Of a stretch of 64,000 bases of DNA, positions 57,164-64,000 are shown piece by piece. The number at the start of each line of letters is the position of its first letter. The stretch's first letter is position 1. Source of the DNA: Mytilus californianus (Eukaryota > Mollusca > Bivalvia > Mytilida > Mytilidae); NCBI RefSeq assembly GCF_021869535.1, contig NW_026262690.1:84675995-84739994 (forward strand). Reading direction: 5' to 3'. A program made the translations under genes and the position numbers. Below the pieces are notes generated by a model. The model was not told the DNA's origin. It saw only the letters and a program-made list of their open reading frames with translations, and ran no database searches.

Positions 57164-58867
57164 TTAAACCAGTTCCTTGTATATAAGGGCATGTATTTTT
57201 GTACTTGATTTTTCTCCTACACATTCTCTGCTTCCAATAAATATTTTTCTCTTGTTGCCAGTCGCAATGCTGTAAGGAAGTTCAATTCCAAGGTCTGTAC
57301 ATTGAATGAATTTAATGCATAATGCATCATTGTTCAGGAGGTATAACATCCTGGTATTTGTGTCAATGACCAAAGCAGAGTTAAAGGATACTTTAGCTAT
57401 GTCACAGGGTTTGAAAGGAAAGTCTTTGGTATTTATGTCCGGATGACCCTTGAATACACCCCTCATTGAATCATCCTGTCCTATAACCACAACTCGACCA
57501 TTTCGATTTTCAGAGGTGCAGTCAATCACATATATTGTTCCTGTATGATCCGTGGTTATTTTGAATGGATAAGAAAACAAATTGTTGTTGTAAGTTTTAA
57601 TATGGGTTCCTTCCATATCCATAACGATCACTTGTCTAGGTCCAATGATGGGAAATGCAGGTCCAAATTTGCGAACTCCAACTAATATCTTATCATCATG
57701 CGAAACATGAACACATTTTATAATATGTGGTGACACATTGTATTTTGAAATCAGCTGTTTTGGTTTTTTATGTTGAATAACTTTAAGAGTTGTTTCTAAG
57801 GTTGCCAAAAGTAGGTCATCATTTGATGTTATGGCCATATCATAAATCTTGATATCCTCCAAGGACTGGGTTGTTTTAAAAGAACTTTCACTCCATTTGA
57901 CGTTATGTAACTTTTTAGATTGATAATCCCCTATCCAAAGTGAACCGTCAGCTTTGCAAGCAAGTTCATCAGTTGCCTTAAAGTTCGTTGTGTAGTGTTT
58001 TTCAACTTGAAAGCATCTATTAATGTTTTCATTGTGCCCATTGGTTGTTTCTTGTAAAGTTCCATGAGAGATAGTGCTAGGAGTGACTTCCCTTGGAACA
58101 TATGATGGAAGATGAGTGTATGATGTATTGATAGGTCTTATTTTGGTGTTTGATGATTTCTTTATGTACTCAGCTGTTAAGAATACATCTTTTGCATCAA
58201 AGGAGTTTAAGACTTTGTTGTATTCTGTGTTTTTGATTTCTAGATTTTGAGTTTCCCTTTTTCCACGATCGTCTTCGTCTTTGATTGACGAAGTGAAAAT
58301 ATTCCATCTTAGGTCTAGATCACATAAGAGTTTTTTAGTATGCTTATCAATTAGATCTTTGAGATCTTGATCTCTCTGAAGAATCTTCTGTTTCTCTGCT
58401 TGAAATTTTTCATTTTCGTCAGATGTAAGAACTTCAAGAGTTGACATACCTGTTGCAAGATTTAAGACCTCTATATCAAGTTTATAATTAGTTTTCTTTA
58501 TTTTATCTATGCCATGAAAGTAACCCTCTTTTATATCAACCACCTCATGTTTGGCTCTGTGATTTTTCTTAATGCACTTTTTACAAACGACGGTTTCACA
58601 TGTTTTACAGAATCGTTGGCAGATTTTTTCTGGATGTTCTTTGCACATTATATTTGAAAGATCTTTTTCGATTTCCAGGTCTTTTATCTTAGCTATTCCG
58701 ATATCCTCGATAGCAATGACCTTGTGTTCATCTGACGATCTTACTTTTTGATGAATTTTACAACATTTAGTACACAGATAAAACTCGCATTTTAAACATT
58801 TCCATTGAATTTTATTGTTTTCTTCACACAATTCACACATTTTTGGTGCTTGTGATGCCGAAGCCAT
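57164..58867 (-). CDS. TRIM-like protein: two B-boxes, coiled coil, C-terminal propeller, no RING
   Basis: Single-exon frame of 567 residues. First zinc finger C11, C14, C24, C27, C32, C35, H39, H48; second B-box C75, H78, C87, C90, C95, C98, H103, H107. A charged coiled coil follows at about 115-245, and a propeller-like C-terminal half from about 285 (GSLWIGDYQSKKLHNV, KCVHVSHDDKILVGVR, TGTIYVIDCTSENRNGRV, NSALVIDTNTRMLYLL). It is nearly identical in length and sequence to 17218-18918, but its N-terminal 50 residues share features with the pseudogene at 7775-10353 (EENNK, KVRSSDEH). RING-less, so ligase activity is not implied. The start ATG at 58865-58867 is conserved in all three copies. 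Confidence 0.92.
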   Translation of the reverse strand: MASASQAPKMCELCEENNKIQWKCLKCEFYLCTKCCKIHQKVRSSDEHKVIAIEDIGIAKIKDLEIEKDLSNIMCKEHPEKICQRFCKTCETVVCKKCIKKNHRAKHEVVDIKEGYFHGIDKIKKTNYKLDIEVLNLATGMSTLEVLTSDENEKFQAEKQKILQRDQDLKDLIDKHTKKLLCDLDLRWNIFTSSIKDEDDRGKRETQNLEIKNTEYNKVLNSFDAKDVFLTAEYIKKSSNTKIRPINTSYTHLPSYVPREVTPSTISHGTLQETTNGHNENINRCFQVEKHYTTNFKATDELACKADGSLWIGDYQSKKLHNVKWSESSFKTTQSLEDIKIYDMAITSNDDLLLATLETTLKVIQHKKPKQLISKYNVSPHIIKCVHVSHDDKILVGVRKFGPAFPIIGPRQVIVMDMEGTHIKTYNNNLFSYPFKITTDHTGTIYVIDCTSENRNGRVVVIGQDDSMRGVFKGHPDINTKDFPFKPCDIAKVSFNSALVIDTNTRMLYLLNNDALCIKFIQCTDLGIELPYSIATGNKRKIFIGSRECVGEKSSTKIHALIYKELV

Positions 58868-59660
58868 GATGATAGATTTTGTTTTGTCACACCTTTCCCT
58901 TCTTGTAATACATTGTAATTACTGAATCATCCTTGAGCAGTTATGTCATATCTCTTTTAAAAATCTGAATAAATATTCTTTACTGATATGTACCTTGACA
59001 TGAATGGAATTTTTGATCGTAAGGATTATCAAAGATAACCAATTTTAAAATTATTATTAGTAATTTTTGTTCCAACTTATTCTTCCTGTTGTATGTAATA
59101 AATTTCTAGTCCTTCTAGTACAATTATGCAAATATACCTCAGGTTGCAAACTATTTTTTAAATGCATTTAAAAAGTTATTCAACCTGTCTTTCTAACTAG
59201 GAGCTTTTATACTTAAAATTAAACACATTCAAGTGATGTATCAGTATGTTTAAAAACCATGATGGAAATTTAAAGTCCACATTATTTCACAGTTTTATGT
59301 GTTTTATTGTTGTTTTGTTTTATTTCTCTTTTTGGTACAGTGATTCATAATCAATAGCTAAATTTAAATTTCACAGAAAAAAGGTCTTATTTAAAAGTAG
59401 CTATTAATCATTGAAAATTCCCAAACCGATTATTTCAACAGTTTTCCAACTTTAGGTCCATGAGGAAGTTTTGGGGTAATCCTAAACATAGATGTTGCGT
59501 TTCTAGCTGCGTAGGCGTCAACAATTGTTAAGTTTTCTGCTTATGTCAGTTTGATTAGATAGTGATAGCTTGTGATAGATCAATGATATTTTCTATAAAG
59601 TTGCATTCCTATCAGTACATATCAGTTTGGCAACTATTTTGAAGCTCTGTCCCGTAAAAT
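58868..59660. other. 5' flank of TRIM-like gene
   Basis: The first 60 bases (gatagattttgttttgtcac, cacctttcccttcttgtaat) resemble the flank of the pseudogene at 10354. Sequence from about 59000 resembles the flank of 17218-18918. Contains the empty site (about 59445) for the element at 19550-20773. Confidence 0.65.
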
Positions 59661-60620
59661 TTGAATTATAAAGCAATTTTAAATGTGAAGTTTTCTGCTT
59701 AAGTCAGTTTGATAGGAACTGCTTGTGATAGACAATGATATTTTCCATTTTTAAGGTCTCTTACATTATCCCATTTTCTTAAATACGAAGTAGTTCAAAT
59801 AACTCCTAATTCATCTAATTTTGACACGCATCTCTATGTCATAGTCCAGCAACTTGAATCAATTACCAATGATGCTGTCCATCAGATTATCTTTTTCCGA
59901 ATTTTCTGCTGACAGGCGAGACATATCTCTGGTTCAACAGTTTATTATAATGATAATTGATATGGCCATTTTAGGAAGTTGTTGTTGTGAGATAGCATAC
60001 ACATATGACTCGGCATATCTGTCTAGTACAAAGCAATGTATCTTCACGTTATAAGGGTGATATTATCCAGAATATACATGATTTGCTGCTGAATGATAGC
60101 TCCCTGTCATGCCTCGTTCACACGTACATTTAATTCGAATTGAGTTTGAATCGAATGTGAATCGAATTTGCTAATTGCGTTCACACACACTCTTCTTTTT
60201 TTAATTTTAATCGAATTCGAATTGACTAGTTCGCATTAGAAATGTGTTTTCGTTAGTGTGGATTAGTTAACTCGCTTCAATTCGAATTAAACTGTGGTGT
60301 GGACACTTTCTAAATTGTAGTTTGAATTACCCGAACAAGTGCTTGGACGGACAAATTAAAAGAATATTATCATTATTTCTTGAAATTAAAAAAGTAATGT
60401 TCACTAATAATTCGTGTCCGCAAAAATATCATAGGCGAAAACCATAATGACGTCATATGCAGCGTCATTACTGTCTCACGAACATTTCAACATCTGTTTC
60501 ACAACGTTTTCATGTCCTAGATACTGCGAGACCGAATTATCAAGATAGGGGTCTTCTGTTGTTGGGAATTGATCAAGGCATAGTTAAAAACACCTAAGTT
60601 CCAAGCATATAGAATTAGCT
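59661..60620. other. Non-coding, with ttcgaatt-rich palindromic segment
   Basis: At 60110-60330 the motifs attcgaatt, ttgaatcgaa and gttcacac recur in both orientations between two gttcacac phrases, probably a short palindromic repeat element. No gene supported. Confidence 0.5.
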
Positions 60621-60664
60621 GCGCCGGTCGCGCGTTTCGTCCATAAAAGACTCATCAGCGACGC
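60621..60664 (-). ncRNA. Hammerhead ribozyme motif, probably inactive
   Basis: On the minus strand: GCGTCG, CTGATGA (60652-60658), stem II gtc/gac with a seven-base loop, GAAA, CGCGCG, then AC instead of TC, then CGGCGC. Stem I is six base pairs (GCGUCG with CGGCGC). The pair next to the core is G-C here and A-U in the 50587 copy. The U expected before the cleavage site is A, which should abolish cleavage. Confidence 0.7.
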
Positions 60665-61128
60665 GTTACCGAAATATTTGAAATAGGAGATCATTGGAGA
60701 AAGGGGCAGATAATGTTCGTAATATTCGGAAAATGTTCAGATGTTTTTTTAGTTTGCATGAATTAATGTAAAAAGACAATGCGCAGTGATCAAAATTTGC
60801 ACAAAATACAAACATGTTAGACATGTAAATTTAATGTCTACAAATCTAATGAATCATTATCTATAGCATGTTAGAAATTTTCATTGTTAAAGTTTCTGAA
60901 ATCTTCTATATGAAAATCATACACAACTTCAATCCAGTCGATATTGAGTCCTATCGAGAAAGTGCAAAATTCAACATTTTACTGACAAAAGTATGTATTG
61001 ATCGATCAACGCCATACAATTATTTGACAAAAATGTCGTGGAAAGTTCATTAAGTGTTTCAATTCACTTCAAACGGCTAATCAGGGGAGATTATTACACC
61101 ATCTCCGTTACGTTGTTGTTGTTTTTTT

Positions 61129-61147
61129 TGGGGGGGGGGGGGGGGGG
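61129..61147 (+). repeat. Poly-G tract
   Basis: About 18-19 consecutive G after a T run. Length may depend on assembly. Confidence 0.9.
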
Positions 61148-61415
61148 TGGATTACTTTGCGTAATCTCATATAAACATCTATATTTAAGGATAGTTTTCA
61201 AATTCTTTAATGCAAAAAAATAAGAGATGAAAGAATCGTACAGGTAAAAATATTACAGCCTTTTGAGATCCTGCCTTTCTATTTCAAATTTGATCCAAGA
61301 ACCCTCCAAAAAATCAAATGGTCGTTCCCTAAAGAAGAAGTTTTTTAAGAAGTGATAAATCTGGGCAAAATTTGTCTAGACATTATAATTACTTATAATG
61401 GTTATATATTTTCAG

Positions 61416-61488
61416 TTTGGCAAATCATCCTGATAAGGTGAGAATAGCCACTGGGCAAGTTGCTGGCCATGACAGAAAGGATTCTAAG
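61416..61488 (+). pseudogene. EML: Dead copy of EML exon 2
   Basis: Seventy-three bases, the same length as 21676-21748, with an intact ttttcag acceptor. Encodes LANHPDKVRIATGQVAGH and DRKDSK (changes I to N and V to I). The donor is destroyed: aag|gtcagt in the gene is aag|ttagta here. There is no HELP exon upstream in this duplicate, so it cannot form a functional EML transcript. Confidence 0.9.
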
Positions 61489-61788
61489 TTAGTATTTTAC
61501 CATATATATATATTTTTACAAAATTTCGTTGATTATTTTTGGTTGAATTTTCCTAATACATTTTTTTTCTATATTTCATGGACTTTTTAATGGTTGAAGA
61601 AAGTTATGTTTCTAAATACTTAATTTCAGGAATCTACCCTTTACTCCTGTCGAGTTATCCAGAAAGGACAATGTATTATGTGAAGGGTTCATTTTTCTGC
61701 ACCTTGCATATTCAAATAGCAAGCGCTAGCATTTCCAGATTTTGTGGTGTTCTGTAAAAATTAACATAGTGTAGGGTAAACTTTCATA

Positions 61789-63187
61789 AGGGTCCTTACA
61801 AACATCGGTATATTGCTGGGTCTTCCAAGTGCTCCACGAAACCTCTTTCTAAATTATTAACATCTATTTTATCAGCAATCAAAGCCGGGCTCCAAAAATA
61901 TTGTGAAACTGCCTATTCTAGAGGTGGCGTGAATCAGATGTGGATACTAAAAAATTCCAAAGATCTTTTAGAGTACATACAATCTAAGACTCTCTTATCT
62001 TGCAATAGTATTAAAACATTTGACTTTTCTACACTTTACACAAGTATTCCCCATTCCAAACTAAAAGACAAATTGAAAGAGTTGGTATTACTTTGTTTCA
62101 TTAAAAAGAATGGCGAACGTAGATACAAGTATCTTGTCTTTTGGAGGGATAAATCCTACTTTGTAAAGAATCACTCTGATTCAAACAAAAAATTCTCTGA
62201 AACTGACATTATCAAGATGCTTGATTTCTTGATCGACAACATATTTGTTACGTTTGGAGGACGTGTTTTTCAACAGACTGTCGGAATTCCAATGGGAACC
62301 AATTGTGCCCCTCTTCTTGCCGACTTGTTTCTTTATTATTATGAGGCTGCCTTCATTCAGGAACTTCTTAGGAAGAAAGATAAGAAGTTAGCAATATCCT
62401 TTAACTCTACGTTCCGCTATATAGATGATGTTCTCTCACTAAATAATACCAAATTTGGTGACTATGTTGAACGAATCTATCCCATCGAACTAGAGATAAA
62501 GGATACTACAGATACAGTTAAGTCTGCCTCATATCTTGACTTACATCTAGAAATTGACAATGAGGGTCGGTTGAAAACAAAACTTTACGACAAAAGAGAT
62601 GATTTCAGCTTCCCAATTGTGAACTTTCCATTTCTATGTAGCAACATTCCAGCAGCGCCTGCATACGGAGTATATATCTTCCAATTGATACGATATTCCA
62701 GGGCTTGTGTTTCCTATCATGATTTCCTTGATAGAGGATTGCTGCTCAAAAGGAAGCTATTAAGCCAAGAGTTCCAAATGGTGAAGTTGAAATCATCCCT
62801 TCGTAAATTTTACGGACGCCATCACGAGTTGGTTGACCGTTATGGAATAACCGTTTCACAGATGATATCGGATATGTTCCTTATGTCGTAACTACAATAC
62901 CCTTCCCTTTTCACGTATGTGACTTACCGAATTAGACTATTTATCGGATTTGTAATAACATAAGCAACACGACGGGTGCCACATGTGGAGCCGGATCTGC
63001 CTACCCTTCCGGAGCACCTGAGATCACCCCCAGTTTTTGGTGGGGTTCGTGTTGCTTAGTCTTTAGTTTTCTATGTTGTGTCATCTGTACTATTATTTGT
63101 CTGTTTGTCTTTTTATTTTTGGCCATGGCGTTGTCAGTTTGTTTTCGATCTATGAGTTTGACTGTCCCTCTGGTATCTTTCGTCCCT
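61789..63187 (+). mobile_element. 5'-truncated Penelope-like retroelement
   Basis: Flanked by an 8-bp direct repeat ctttcata at 61781-61788 and 63188-63195. The unoccupied sequence is seen at about 22033-22050. It contains an open reverse transcriptase fragment and a 3' tail of about 300 bp holding a 12-bp inverted pair, taagcaacacga (62961-62972) and tcgtgttgctta (63047-63058). Truncated at its 5' end within the reverse transcriptase. Confidence 0.9.
61791..62891 (+). CDS. Penelope-like reverse transcriptase, partial
   Basis: The frame is open from the insertion boundary; the first ATG is 61929, but homologous sequence precedes it (GPYKHRYIAGSSKCSTKPLS, YSRGGVNQMW), so the ATG is internal and not a genuine start. 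Motifs: FDFSTLYTSIPHSKLKDKL, VFQQTVGIPMGTNCAPLLAD, FRYIDDVLSLNN with the catalytic YIDD, PIELEIKDTTDTVKSASYLD, and LIRYSRACVSYHDFLDRGLL, ending DMFLMS. This is the Penelope-type reverse transcriptase, related to telomerase by family knowledge. No C-terminal GIY-YIG endonuclease follows; the N-terminal part is lost by truncation, so an N-terminal endonuclease cannot be excluded. Without its beginning this copy is not autonomous. Confidence 0.88.
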   Translation, partial: GPYKHRYIAGSSKCSTKPLSKLLTSILSAIKAGLQKYCETAYSRGGVNQMWILKNSKDLLEYIQSKTLLSCNSIKTFDFSTLYTSIPHSKLKDKLKELVLLCFIKKNGERRYKYLVFWRDKSYFVKNHSDSNKKFSETDIIKMLDFLIDNIFVTFGGRVFQQTVGIPMGTNCAPLLADLFLYYYEAAFIQELLRKKDKKLAISFNSTFRYIDDVLSLNNTKFGDYVERIYPIELEIKDTTDTVKSASYLDLHLEIDNEGRLKTKLYDKRDDFSFPIVNFPFLCSNIPAAPAYGVYIFQLIRYSRACVSYHDFLDRGLLLKRKLLSQEFQMVKLKSSLRKFYGRHHELVDRYGITVSQMISDMFLMS

Positions 63188-63544
63188 CTTTCATAGATGG
63201 GATGCTTTTCAAATTTAGTTGGAAGTAAAGTAGTTGCACATTGTTCAAGGCTTATTTTGATATTAGAAGACACAAAATTGTGAAAACTTCACACAGATTT
63301 TATCCAATTTTTTACTAATATTATGAAAGTTTTATGAAACTTGGACAGTTATTTCTTTTTGATCAAGAGATAAATTCTGGAGTTAAATTTTGAAATATGT
63401 TTTTATTCATTTTGCCAACTTTGAAGATTGCAGATAACATTTAAGTACAGTCTAGGTTTTAAGTTTTTGTTAGACATGAACATCTACATCTATGTTAGAT
63501 GGAATCAAAAGATCATCCTGAGCAAATTTTGATTTTGATTTTTT

Positions 63545-64000
63545 AGTCCCCTAACGACGAAGTCGAAGGGGACTTTAGGTTTGCACTCTGTCTGTCTGTT
63601 TTCCACACTTTTTTTCTTCGTGCTTGAAGATATTGATTTGATATTTGGTATATAGTTTTATCATTACACGTTACAGATCAAGTTCGAATTTTGTTCTGGT
63701 CTGATGATTTTGTGCAGAGTTATGGTCCTTGGACTTAGAAAAATTTACTCAAATAATCAGTTTTCCTCACTTTTTTCGTCATGCTTATAGATATTGATTT
63801 GATAATTGGTATATAGTTTTATCATTACAAGTTACAGATCAAGTTCGAATTTTGTTCCGGTCTGATAATTTTGTGCAGAGTAATGGTCCTTGGACTTAGA
63901 AAATTCACCCAAATAATCAGTTTTCGGCCTTTTTTTGTCATGCTTAAAGATATTGATTTGATAATTGGTATATAGTTGTATCATGATAAGTTACAGATCA
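63545..64000 (+). repeat. Tandem-core element, agtcccctaacgacg family, runs off the window
   Basis: Opens agtcccctaacgacgaagtc / gaaggggactttaggtttgc, gtctgtctgt tract, then cores of about 165 bp (gatattgatttgatatttgg, acagatcaagttcgaatttt, gcagagttatggtccttgga) repeated at least 2.5 times before the window ends. Confidence 0.8.

Larger units (their letters stand above)
51595..63540 (+). repeat. Diverged partial duplicate of the first EML intron region
   Basis: Collinear blocks match 1680-22330: 51595-51700 and 53190-54068 with 1690-2747; 54390-55200 and 56130-56290 with 6600-7490; the TRIM-like gene with the two first-intron TRIM loci; 58868-59550 with 18919-20830; 61390-61785 with 21650-22035; 63200-63480 with 22050-22330. 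Differences are mostly transposon gains and losses. It carries no HELP exon and a broken copy of exon 2. Confidence 0.85.

Noticed and set aside
63001..63273. 90-codon minus-strand frame, also seen at 11607-11941 and 50842-51054
   Set aside because: Antisense reading of the non-coding 3' tail of the Penelope-like element; its recurrence reflects repeat copies, not gene conservation.

Overview
This window looks like nuclear genomic DNA of a bivalve mollusc, most likely a mussel (Mytilus or a close mytilid). The grounds are an AT-rich, intron-rich, repeat-dense sequence; repeat families I recognise from mytilid genomes (tandem-core elements with GTCC/GTCT microsatellites, a Penelope-like reverse transcriptase, a hammerhead-bearing repeat); and RING-less B-box/coiled-coil/propeller proteins of the TRIM type that is expanded in bivalves. 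The species is an inference from memory. No search was run.

The backbone is one plus-strand gene: the HELP and propeller part of an EML (echinoderm microtubule-associated protein-like) protein. Sixteen coding exons run from 2748 to a stop at 44317. All splice phases join in frame and encode about 602 residues. The start codon and N-terminal exons lie upstream of the window. The first intron (2895-21675, about 19 kb) carries two antisense TRIM-like loci: a broken one (about 7775-10353) and an intact one (17218-18918).

Downstream of the EML gene, about 51595-63540 is a diverged partial copy of the first-intron region. It has its own intact antisense TRIM-like gene (57164-58867) and a dead copy of EML exon 2 (61416-61488, donor lost). 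The HELP exon is missing, with the break falling at its 3' splice site. The two copies reveal empty sites for several transposons and so allow target-site duplications and relative ages to be read directly.

Most other sequence is transposon-derived. There are at least eight families of tandem-core elements (short terminal palindrome, microsatellite, 130-190 bp internal repeats) resembling bivalve pearl / Helentron-associated elements, several nested. There are also three Penelope-like copies or fragments with a conserved structured 3' tail, two hammerhead-ribozyme motifs with a compensatory stem I change, a TA-flanked and a TTAA-flanked foldback element, a hAT-type element with an 8-bp duplication, two related small elements with 6-bp duplications, tRNA-derived SINEs, and a 134-bp satellite carried inside an element with 17-bp terminal inverted repeats. 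I saw no tRNA or rRNA genes, CRISPR arrays or bacterial features.
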